A stretch of 14,467 nt of DNA, from contig DATKXG010000004.1 in assembly GCA_035529175.1 (NCBI GenBank), positions 1 through 14,467 on the forward strand, in the 5' to 3' direction. The position numbers were made by a program, and so were the translations under genes. Shown here piece by piece: positions 7,203 through 13,380 of the stretch. Source of the stretch: Sva-07 sp035529175 (lineage in GTDB: Bacteria; Actinomycetota; Acidimicrobiia; Acidimicrobiales; Ilumatobacteraceae). Below the pieces are notes generated by a model, which saw only the letters and a program-made list of their open reading frames with translations, made no database searches and was not told the origin of the DNA. Every line of letters starts with the position of its first letter. The stretch's first letter is position 1.

Positions 7203-8681
7203 ATGATCGATTCCAGCGCAACAGTGTCGGCCGTGTCCGTTTCGTCCGTGCGTTCCACGCCGAGGACTTCCACTGGCGTCGGCCTCGCCGTTGCGACGAA
7301 GGGAGTGGTGCCCCGGCAGCTGGGACTGTCGCGGTCTGCTCTGGAGGCGAACGGGTTCGAGGGCAAGGCCGGGCAGATCTTCGTGGTTCCGTCCGGTGAC
7401 ACCACGATGATCGCGATCGGGATCGGCGACCCGGGCAGCATCGATGCAAAGGGCCTGCGCACGGCCGCCGCAGCGTTTGCGCGAGCTGCGTCGAAGCACG
7501 CGGACCTGGCGACCAATCTCGCCGACATCGGCGATGTCGACGCCCGCGTCGCGGGTCAGGCCGTGACCGAGGGCGTGCTGCTCGCCTCGTACCGCTACGT
7601 CGGGCTCAAGAACGATCCCACGAACGCTTCTCGGCTCAACTCGCTCACGCTGGTCGTGGGCGACAAGCGGCAGAAGGCCGCCGAGCAGGGAGCTGCCCGG
7701 GGCCACATCGTCGCCGGAGCGGCAGCGCTTGCACGGGAACTGGCGAACACACCGCCCACCTACCTCAACGCCAAGGACCTCGCAGCGAAGGCGGTCGACA
7801 TCGGCTCGGCAGCCGGGTTGCACGTCGAGGTGTTCAACAAGGACCAGCTCGAGCAGATGGGGTGCGGTGGGATGCTCGGTGTGAACCGGGGGTCGACCGA
7901 GCCGCCTCGGATGGTGAAGCTCACGTGGTCGCCGAAGAACGCGACCGGCCACCTCGCGCTCGTCGGCAAGGGGATCATGTACGACTCGGGCGGCATCTCC
8001 CTCAAGGGCCACGACGTGTTCCACCAGAACATGAAGATGGACATGTCGGGCGCCGCCGCAGTGCTCGCGACGATGAGCGTGCTCAAGGACCTCAAGGTCA
8101 AGACCAAGGTGACCGCCTGGCTGATGTGCACCGACAACATGCCGTCGGGGAGTGCGCTCAAGCTCGGTGACGTGCTGACGATGCGCAACGGCAAGACCGT
8201 CGAGATCCACAACACCGATGCCGAGGGCCGGCTGGTTCTCGCCGACGGCCTCTCGCTCGCGGTGGAGGAGGCACCGGACGCCATCGTGGACATCGCCACG
8301 CTCACCGGCGCGGCGATGGCGGCGCTCGGACCGCAGATCGCCGCGGTGCTCGGCACCAGCCAGGCGCTCGTCGATCAGCTCATGCAGTGTTCCGACGCCA
8401 CCGACGAGCCGTTGTGGCAGCTCCCGCTCGCGGAGAAGCGGTACCGCAAGCTGCTCGACTCGGTGGTCGCCGACATGAAGAACATCGGCGGCCCGTACGG
8501 CGGCGCGATCACGGCGTCGATCTTCCTCAGCGAGTTCGTGGGCGACGTTCCGTGGGCGCATCTCGACATCGCCGGCCCGATGATGGTCGACGGCGACGAC
8601 GGCATCTACGCCAAAGGGGCCACCGGCTTCGGTACCCGCGTGTTGATCGACCTCGCATCGAACTTCACCCCGCCGGCCTGA
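7203..8681 (+). CDS. pepA: Leucyl aminopeptidase, M17 family
   Basis: This 492-residue cytosolic metallo-aminopeptidase should remove N-terminal residues from peptides and so recycle amino acids. The catalytic C-terminal domain is complete. Metal ligands by motif are K256 and D261 in GKGIMYDSGG, D280 in MKMDMSG, and D339 and E341 in the family signature NTDAEGR (337-343). The catalytic Lys 268 and Arg 343 are also present, each 13-14 residues from its E. coli PepA counterpart. The N-terminal half (about 1-160) is the variable macro-like domain. I chose ATG at 7203 because the length then fits the family (about 500) and longer versions would run into the opposing importer gene. No ribosome site is visible and translation may be leaderless. 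It diverges from the amino acid importer, a sensible but unproven functional pairing. Its last 17 bp overlap the convergent next gene. Confidence 0.95.
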   Translation: MIDSSATVSAVSVSSVRSTPRTSTGVGLAVATKGVVPRQLGLSRSALEANGFEGKAGQIFVVPSGDTTMIAIGIGDPGSIDAKGLRTAAAAFARAASKHADLATNLADIGDVDARVAGQAVTEGVLLASYRYVGLKNDPTNASRLNSLTLVVGDKRQKAAEQGAARGHIVAGAAALARELANTPPTYLNAKDLAAKAVDIGSAAGLHVEVFNKDQLEQMGCGGMLGVNRGSTEPPRMVKLTWSPKNATGHLALVGKGIMYDSGGISLKGHDVFHQNMKMDMSGAAAVLATMSVLKDLKVKTKVTAWLMCTDNMPSGSALKLGDVLTMRNGKTVEIHNTDAEGRLVLADGLSLAVEEAPDAIVDIATLTGAAMAALGPQIAAVLGTSQALVDQLMQCSDATDEPLWQLPLAEKRYRKLLDSVVADMKNIGGPYGGAITASIFLSEFVGDVPWAHLDIAGPMMVDGDDGIYAKGATGFGTRVLIDLASNFTPPA

Positions 8682-9258
8682 GGTCCTGTCCGAGCCGTGC
8701 TGCGTTGTCGGCCGCCTCGGCCGCCACGGCGTCGGCCACTCCGAGCGCCACGAGATGATGCTCGATCTCCGACGGGTCGTCGCCGAGGTCGAGCATCGTC
8801 GTGGCCAGTCGATGCGCCCGGGTGAGTTCGTCGACGCCGATCGACGCGCTCAGCCAGTCGTCATGGGCGGCCTGGACCGATTCGGGCATCCGGCGCAGAT
8901 GGCGGAAGCTGATCGGCGGGACCCGGCGGCGCACGGCGAGCCCGCCGTCGATCGGGTGGGCGAGGCCGAACATCACGCACCGCTGCAGCGCCTTGCTGAA
9001 CGGCGATGTTCGACCGCTGGTGTAGCCGAGCCCCATCGCCTGTGCTGTTGCCTGCAGGTCGAGCTCGTAGCCGTCGGGTGATCGCTCCAGCCCGGCGACC
9101 AACCGCCGCAGCAACCACGTCGCCGTCGGGCCGAGCACGCCGAGCCAGAAGACCTCGACATAACGCGAACGGGGATCGAAACCGTCGTCGTCGACAACCG
9201 GGTCGACCCAGGGTCGTACGGCGATCGAGCCGGCGAGCGGTGGTGGGATCTCGGACAT
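8665..9258 (-). CDS. Conserved hypothetical protein, winged-helix-like
   Basis: This 197-residue soluble protein is one I recognise only as an actinobacterial hypothetical type. The N-terminal 25 residues are Pro/Asp-rich, then the segment RYVEVFWLGVLGPTATWLLRRL (32-53) looks like a conserved amphipathic helix pair. Helices at about 66-77 (DLQATAQAMGLG) and 84-100 (TSPFSKALQRCVMFGLA), followed by an arginine-rich beta-hairpin (about 107-117, LAVRRRVPPIS), resemble a winged helix-turn-helix, so DNA or protein binding is possible. The C-terminus is helical and acidic, with HLVALGVADAVAAEAAD. The ATG at 9258 is well supported by GGAGG five bases upstream, the clearest Shine-Dalgarno in the window; a longer in-frame start at 9321 is unlikely. 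The 3' end overlaps pepA by 17 bp in antisense. No function is assigned. Confidence 0.8.
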   Translation of the reverse strand: MSEIPPPLAGSIAVRPWVDPVVDDDGFDPRSRYVEVFWLGVLGPTATWLLRRLVAGLERSPDGYELDLQATAQAMGLGYTSGRTSPFSKALQRCVMFGLAHPIDGGLAVRRRVPPISFRHLRRMPESVQAAHDDWLSASIGVDELTRAHRLATTMLDLGDDPSEIEHHLVALGVADAVAAEAADNAARLGQDLRPAG

Positions 9259-9311
9259 TGGGGCCTCCCTCACATGGGACCTGCAGCGGGAGGAGTCGGT
9301 GACCTGACAGT

Positions 9312-9328
9312 GGGCGCTCACTGCGCCC
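9312..9328. terminator. GC-rich stem-loop between two minus-strand genes
   Basis: Perfect 6-bp arms GGGCGC (9312-9317) and GCGCCC (9323-9328) enclose a 5-nt loop, about 40 bp past the stop of the lipoprotein gene and 53 bp before the next start. It could end the lipoprotein transcript, but there is no U-tract. The rest of this 108-bp gap shows only the ribosome site of the downstream gene. Confidence 0.3.
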
Positions 9329-9366
9329 GAGCGGAACCGGGCGGCGAACTCCGCGGTGCCCGAGGG

Positions 9367-10146
9367 TCAGCGGTCGACGGTTGGCAACAGTGCAGCGACG
9401 AGCTGGTGGAGCCGGGCGCGGTGACCGTTGACGACGTCGATCGAGTCGCTGATCAGCTGTGGATTCGGCGGCTCCTGCGCGCGCAGCGCCAGGCTGGTGT
9501 CGATCGCCGCTGCGAGTTGGGACATCGTCTGGGAGAGCGGCTGCCAGTTGGGATCCTGGGCGTCGAGGTACTGCTGCTGTGCGCCGATGGCGACGTTGTC
9601 GAGCCGGCTGCGCTCGGTCGCCCAACGCTGCAGGGCAGCTGCCGGTGGTGCCGCCATCAGCTCCAACGTGAGCTGGTCGGTGATCCACTGGCTGGTGCTG
9701 AGCAGGCTCGCCTGAGGCGACGGTGCGGCGGAGTTCGGACCGGGTGCCGCCGGGGTTGCCCGCGTGGACTGTTTCGATCGCGAGAGCGCCCCGCCGATGA
9801 CGACCGCGATCAGCAGCAGCCCGCCGATGACGAGCACGGGCAGCAACCAGTCGTTGCCGCCGTCGGAGGTCTCGGAGTCCGGTGCCGTGGGCGCTGTTGG
9901 TTCGGGCGATGGTGCGATCGGTGCCGGTTCGGTCGCCGCGGGTGCTTCGGGTTCGGCTGGTGCGGGTGCTTCGGGTTCGGTGGGCGCCTCGGTCGGTGCG
10001 GGCGCCGCACCCTCGTCCACCGCACCCGAATCGAGCGTGCCGGAGGTGAGGTTCGCCGCCGGGCCGTCGCTTCCGCACGCGACGAGCACGGCGGTGATGA
10101 TCACCGCAGCAGAGATGGTTCGCAGTCGGCTGGTTCGTCGATCCAT
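9367..10146 (-). CDS. Lipoprotein with an additional transmembrane helix, function unknown
   Basis: I do not recognise the family of this 259-residue protein. A basic start (MDRRTSRLR) and hydrophobic stretch end in a textbook lipobox LVAC, with Cys 24 as lipidation site. Residues about 43-92 are a low-complexity Pro/Glu/Ala/Thr region. A second hydrophobic helix (about 100-121, starting WLLPVLVIGG) follows and is bounded by SRSKQSTR, so the C-terminal domain (about 122-259) is predicted on the cytoplasmic side. That domain is soluble and probably helical (QWITDQLTLELM, RWATERSRLDNVAIG, QTMSQLAAAIDTSLALR). If both predictions hold, the chain would be lipid-anchored outside and also cross the membrane, which is unusual. 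The ATG at 10146 has no Shine-Dalgarno but has TACGGT seven bases upstream, suggesting a leaderless message. A pair of palindromic repeats lies immediately upstream. Confidence 0.8.
   Translation of the reverse strand: MDRRTSRLRTISAAVIITAVLVACGSDGPAANLTSGTLDSGAVDEGAAPAPTEAPTEPEAPAPAEPEAPAATEPAPIAPSPEPTAPTAPDSETSDGGNDWLLPVLVIGGLLLIAVVIGGALSRSKQSTRATPAAPGPNSAAPSPQASLLSTSQWITDQLTLELMAAPPAAALQRWATERSRLDNVAIGAQQQYLDAQDPNWQPLSQTMSQLAAAIDTSLALRAQEPPNPQLISDSIDVVNGHRARLHQLVAALLPTVDR
9938..9980. repeat. Direct repeat in the Pro/Glu-rich segment
   Basis: A 19-bp sequence beginning GCGGGTGCTTCGG is repeated exactly at 9938-9956 and 9962-9980, a 24-bp period encoding about eight residues of the PEAPA-type linker. 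This is a small coding tandem duplication that could change in copy number. Confidence 0.65.
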
Positions 10147-10153
10147 GCCGTCG

Positions 10154-10159
10154 ACCGTA
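10154..10159 (-). promoter_or_regulatory. Candidate -10 element TACGGT of the lipoprotein gene
   Basis: On the minus strand TACGGT matches TANNNT and ends 7 nt before the ATG, a spacing expected for a leaderless transcript. No good -35 hexamer is apparent. The element lies between the start codon and the palindromic repeat at 10182. Confidence 0.4.
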
Positions 10160-10181
10160 CCGACCGCCAGCCCATCTCCCA

Positions 10182-10223
10182 GCGATGAGCGAATGGCCGC
10201 TATTCGGGCGGTTGGCTCATCGC
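10182..10223. repeat. Palindromic repeat copy 1 (REP-like, 42 bp)
   Basis: Outer arms GCGATGAGC and GCTCATCGC are perfect complements (9 bp) around a 24-bp core. Read on the minus strand the core contains AACCGCCCGAATAGCGG, closely matching copies 3 and 4 on the plus strand. Members of this pair start 62 bp apart. No coding sequence covers it. Confidence 0.85.
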
Positions 10224-10243
10224 GGACCAGCGTCGACCACCTT

Positions 10244-10285
10244 GCGATGAGCGAGAGGCCGCTATTCGGGCGGTTGGCTCATCGC
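10244..10285. repeat. Palindromic repeat copy 2 (REP-like, 42 bp)
   Basis: It has the same 9-bp arms and nearly the same core as copy 1, differing only in a few bases after the left arm. It lies 16 bp past the prfC stop codon on the minus strand, so the folded RNA could protect or end the prfC transcript. A 20-bp linker separates it from copy 1. Confidence 0.85.
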
Positions 10286-10301
10286 TGGCAAATGACCGGT
10301 G

Positions 10302-11882
10302 TCAGCCGGCGATGATGTGGTCGAGGGTCAGCTCGGGTTCGTTCTGTTCGATGCGGGCGAGCGCGTACTTGTTCTCGAACAGCGCGACGAGATGCCCGTC
10401 GAGGCGGGCGAGGATCCGGACACCCGGCTTCTCGCGCAGGACGTCGGCGGAGGCCCTGTCGGTCAGTCGGATCGCCTGGTACGGAGCCGAGAGGATCTCG
10501 ATCGGCGCGTTGAACTCGATGTCGAGCCGGTTGGCGAACACGTCGAACTGGAGCTGGCCGACTGCGGCGAGCACCGGTGAAGCGTCACCCCAGTCGGGGT
10601 CCTTCAGCACCTGAACGACGCCCTCTTCGTTGAGTTGATCGAGTCCCTTGCGGAACTGCTTGGTCTTGCCGGTGTCGAGCGGGCGTGCGGTGGCGAACAC
10701 CTCGGGCGCGAACGCCGGGATCGGCGGGAACTTCACGCTCGGGCCGGCCTCGTCGAACAGCGTGTCGCCGAGGTTGAGGCCCGTCGCGTTGACCAGACCG
10801 ACCACGTCGCCCGGGAACGCTTCGTCGACGGTGGTGCGCTCGGCGCCGAACACCGTGGACGCGTACTTGGTGGCGAACGGCTTGCCGGTGCGCTCGCAGG
10901 TCATCACCATTCCCCGGTCGAACCGGCCCGAACAGATGCGGGCGAACGCGATGCGGTCGCGGTGGTTGCGGTCCATGTTGGCCTGGACCTTGAACACGAA
11001 CGCCGAGCACGGCTCGTCGAGGTGGCGCGGCTTGTCGTCGACGTCGAGGCGGGGCGACGGTGCCGGGGCGAGGTCGACGATGGCGTCGAGCAGGTGGCGG
11101 ACACCGAAGTTGGTGAGCGCCGAGCCGGCGAACACGGGAGTCGACTCGCCCGCCAGGAACGACGGCATGTCGACGTCGGCTTCCATGGCGCTGAGCAGCT
11201 CGGACTCCTCGGTGCTCTTCGTCCATGCCGGACCTTCTTCTTCGGCGGCGCGCTCGGCGGGGACGTCCTCCTCGGGGGCGATCTGGCTGCCGCGGGCGGT
11301 GCGGGTGAACCGGGTGAAGACGTCGGTGCGCCGGTCGATCACGCCGCGCAGGTCGCCGAACGAGCCGACGGGCCAGGTTGCCGGCGTGGGTCGCAGGCCG
11401 ATCTGCTCCTCGATCTGGTCGAGCAGCTCGAGGGGTTCCATGCCGGGCCGGTCGAGCTTGTTGAGGAACGTGATCACCGGCAGGTTGCGCGAGCGGCAGA
11501 CCTCGAACAGCTTGAGCGTCTGCGGTTCGATGCCCTTGGCCGAGTCGAGCACCATCACCACGGCGTCGACGGCGGCGAGGACCCGGTAGGTGTCCTCGGA
11601 GAAGTCTCGGTGGCCCGGGGTGTCGAGCAGGTTCAGTTCGTGGTCGCGGTACGGGAAGTTGAGTGCGGTCGACGAGATCGAGATCCCGCGCTTCTGCTCC
11701 ATGTCCATCCAGTCCGACGTTGCGGCTCGCCGACCCTCGTGGGCCTTGACCGCGCCGCCCGAGGTGATGGCACCGGCATAGAGGAGGAACTTCTCGGTGA
11801 GGGTGGTCTTGCCCGCGTCGGGGTGGCTGATGATCGCGAACGTGCGACGACGCGCGGCTTCGCTGAGCACCTGTGCGGACAT
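10302..11882 (-). CDS. prfC: Peptide chain release factor 3 (translational GTPase)
   Basis: This 526-residue cytosolic GTPase (E. coli RF3 has 529) recycles RF1/RF2 from the ribosome after termination. The G domain shows G1 SHPDAGKTT (19-27), the switch region KRGISIS (64-70), G3 DTPGH (87-91) and G4 NKLD (141-144). RF3-type segments include GAITSGGAVKAHEGRRAATSDWMDMEQKRG and, near the C-terminus, AVGQLQFDVFANRLDIEFN. An acidic stretch (about 201-230, APEEDVPAERAAEEEG) lies in the G-domain extension. The start ATG at 11882 gives the family length and N-terminus; longer frames upstream would run through the divergent aminotransferase. There is no Shine-Dalgarno; TAGCCT ends 7 nt before the ATG, so a leaderless message is likely. 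Two palindromic repeats follow the stop codon. Confidence 0.95.
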   Translation of the reverse strand: MSAQVLSEAARRRTFAIISHPDAGKTTLTEKFLLYAGAITSGGAVKAHEGRRAATSDWMDMEQKRGISISSTALNFPYRDHELNLLDTPGHRDFSEDTYRVLAAVDAVVMVLDSAKGIEPQTLKLFEVCRSRNLPVITFLNKLDRPGMEPLELLDQIEEQIGLRPTPATWPVGSFGDLRGVIDRRTDVFTRFTRTARGSQIAPEEDVPAERAAEEEGPAWTKSTEESELLSAMEADVDMPSFLAGESTPVFAGSALTNFGVRHLLDAIVDLAPAPSPRLDVDDKPRHLDEPCSAFVFKVQANMDRNHRDRIAFARICSGRFDRGMVMTCERTGKPFATKYASTVFGAERTTVDEAFPGDVVGLVNATGLNLGDTLFDEAGPSVKFPPIPAFAPEVFATARPLDTGKTKQFRKGLDQLNEEGVVQVLKDPDWGDASPVLAAVGQLQFDVFANRLDIEFNAPIEILSAPYQAIRLTDRASADVLREKPGVRILARLDGHLVALFENKYALARIEQNEPELTLDHIIAG

Positions 11883-11889
11883 CTGGTCG

Positions 11890-11895
11890 AGGCTA
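11890..11895 (-). promoter_or_regulatory. prfC: Candidate -10 element TAGCCT of prfC
   Basis: TAGCCT on the minus strand fits TANNNT and ends 7 nt before the prfC ATG, so transcription should begin at or next to the start codon. It overlaps the opposing -10 hexamer by the shared TA at 11894-11895. The matching -35 region would lie in the aminotransferase coding start. Confidence 0.45.
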
Positions 11896-11899
11896 CCGT
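11894..11899 (+). promoter_or_regulatory. Candidate -10 element TACCGT of the aminotransferase
   Basis: TACCGT fits TANNNT and ends 6 nt before the GTG at 11906, the spacing of a leaderless transcript. It helps decide the start codon. It shares a TA with the prfC -10 on the other strand, so the two promoters probably compete for or share one site. Confidence 0.45.
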
Positions 11900-11905
11900 C
11901 GGCTC

Positions 11906-13261
11906 GTGAACCGTGACCCCGACTTCCGGCGAGAGCGACTCGCCAACCAGATGAACGACGAACTCGACCGGTTCGTCGAGTTGCACCCGAGGTCCGCCGA
12001 GCTTGCAGAGTCGGGTCGCCGTCATCTGCTGGCCGGCGTGCCGATGCCGTGGATGACGCGCTGGCCAGGGGCGTTCCCGGTGCACGTTGCGTCCGCCGAC
12101 GGCGCCCGGTTCGTCGACGTCGACGGCATCGAGTACGTCGACTTCTGTCTCGGCGACACCGGCGCCATGACCGGGCACGGGCCACGCGGTCGTGACGGTG
12201 GGTTGGCGGCCGCCGTCGACCGCTCGACGACGATGCTCCCGAGCGAGGACGCGGCCTGGGTCGCCGACGAACTTCATCGCCGTTTCGGGATGGCCAAGTG
12301 GCAGCTGACGACGTCAGCGACCGACGCCAACCGGTTCGTGCTCCGCTTCGCCCGCCACCTGACCGGGCGACCGAAGGTCGCGGTGATGGACTGGTGCTAC
12401 CACGGCACGGTCGACGAGACGCTCGCGATCCTCGATCCCGACGGCCGGGTGGTCAGCCGGCCCGGTGCCGTCGGCCCGCAGGTCGATCCGTCGGTGACGA
12501 CACGGGTCGTGCCGTTCAACGATCTCGACTCGCTCGACGCAGCGCTGGCGCACGGGGACGTCGCTGCGCTGCTGATGGAGCCGGCGCTGACGAACATCGG
12601 CATCGTGCTCCCACAGCCGGGCTACCACGACGCGGTCCGCGCGATCACTCGGCGACACGGGGTGCTGTTGATCATCGACGAGACCCACACGATTTCGGCG
12701 GGGCCCGGCGGGTGCACCCGGGCGTGGGGTCTCGATCCCGACATCGTCGTGATCGGCAAACCGATCGGTGGCGGCTTCCCCGTGGCGACGTACGGCGTCA
12801 CCGACGAGATCGCAGTGGCGCTCGACCCGGCGTTGCACGGCCACGACGCCGACGTCGGGGGAGTGGGCGGCACGCTGGCCGGCAGTGCGATGGCGACCGC
12901 TGCCATCCGAGCCACGTTGTCGACGACGCTGCTCGAGGCCGACTACGAGCGCATGATCCCGCTCGCTGCCCGCTGGACCGAGGGCGTCGCCCGGGCGATC
13001 GACGAGTACGGACTGGCGTGGTCGGTGCAGCAGCTGGGCTGCCGAGCCGAGTACTGGTTCTGCCCTCTGCCGACGAACGGGGCCGACGCCGCTGCTGCGG
13101 TCGACGACCAGCTCGATGCGTTCATGCACCTCTGGGCGCTCAATCGCGGCATCCTGATGACGCCGTTCCACAACATGGCGCTGCTGTCACCGGCCCACAC
13201 CGAGACCGACGTCGACCGCCACACCGAGGTCTTCACAGCGGCTCTCGCTGCCCTCAGGTGA
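11906..13261 (+). CDS. Class III (GSA aminomutase-like) PLP-dependent aminotransferase
   Basis: The 451-residue cytosolic fold-type I PLP enzyme resembles glutamate-1-semialdehyde aminomutase and related transaminases. The N-terminal segment (HLLAGVPMPWMTRWPGAFPV, 40-59) and DVDGIEYVDFCLGD (71-84) match that group. The phosphate-binding motif reads TSATDAN (136-142) where most relatives have SGTEA. The PLP-pyridine Asp 258 sits in IIDETHT, where DEV-T is usual, and Lys 285 in VVIGKPIGGGFPV should form the Schiff base. A true hemL role is doubtful given these differences and the lack of tetrapyrrole genes nearby; the substrate is unknown, perhaps a beta-amino or omega-amino compound. The GTG at 11906 was chosen for the leaderless -10 just upstream and the family N-terminus; ATG 11951 is the alternative. 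Its start is 23 bp from that of prfC, and a palindromic repeat pair follows the stop. Confidence 0.88.
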   Translation: MNRDPDFRRERLANQMNDELDRFVELHPRSAELAESGRRHLLAGVPMPWMTRWPGAFPVHVASADGARFVDVDGIEYVDFCLGDTGAMTGHGPRGRDGGLAAAVDRSTTMLPSEDAAWVADELHRRFGMAKWQLTTSATDANRFVLRFARHLTGRPKVAVMDWCYHGTVDETLAILDPDGRVVSRPGAVGPQVDPSVTTRVVPFNDLDSLDAALAHGDVAALLMEPALTNIGIVLPQPGYHDAVRAITRRHGVLLIIDETHTISAGPGGCTRAWGLDPDIVVIGKPIGGGFPVATYGVTDEIAVALDPALHGHDADVGGVGGTLAGSAMATAAIRATLSTTLLEADYERMIPLAARWTEGVARAIDEYGLAWSVQQLGCRAEYWFCPLPTNGADAAAAVDDQLDAFMHLWALNRGILMTPFHNMALLSPAHTETDVDRHTEVFTAALAALR

Positions 13262-13267
13262 CCGCCC

Positions 13268-13309
13268 GCGATGAGCGAACCGCCCGGATGCCGTCACTTC
13301 GCTCATCAC
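13268..13309. repeat. Palindromic repeat copy 3 (REP-like, 42 bp)
   Basis: The left arm GCGATGAGCGAA pairs with TTCGCTCATCAC; one base near the end differs from the other copies and would be a G-T wobble. The core keeps ACCGCCCG, shared by all four copies. It starts 7 bp after the aminotransferase stop codon, in the convergent gap. Confidence 0.8.
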
Positions 13310-13328
13310 TGACCTGCACAACACCGTT

Positions 13329-13370
13329 GCGATGAGCGAACCGCCCGAATGGCGGCGTTTCGCTCATCGC
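13329..13370. repeat. Palindromic repeat copy 4 (REP-like, 42 bp)
   Basis: This is the most symmetric copy: 12-bp perfect arms GCGATGAGCGAA / TTCGCTCATCGC, one mismatch, then CGCC/GGCG, leaving an 8-nt loop. It starts 61 bp after copy 3 and ends 10 bp before the stop of the small acidic gene on the other strand. The folded RNA could serve as a bidirectional terminator or 3' stabiliser. Confidence 0.88.
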
Positions 13371-13380
13371 TCGCGTCCGG

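Noticed and set aside
8665..9321. Longer version of the winged-helix-like protein starting at 9321
   Set aside because: The GGAGG site five bases before ATG 9258 fixes the start, and the extra residues (MSAHCQVTDSSRCRSHVREAP) do not look conserved.
10182..10285. CRISPR-like reading of the repeat pairs
   Set aside because: There are only two copies per locus, the repeats are palindromic and differ from one another, the single linker resembles the linker at the other locus, and no cas genes are present.
11883..12185. N-terminal extension of prfC up to 12185
   Set aside because: The extra ~100 residues are Arg-rich junk-like sequence inside the divergent aminotransferase gene. RF3 normally begins as at 11882.
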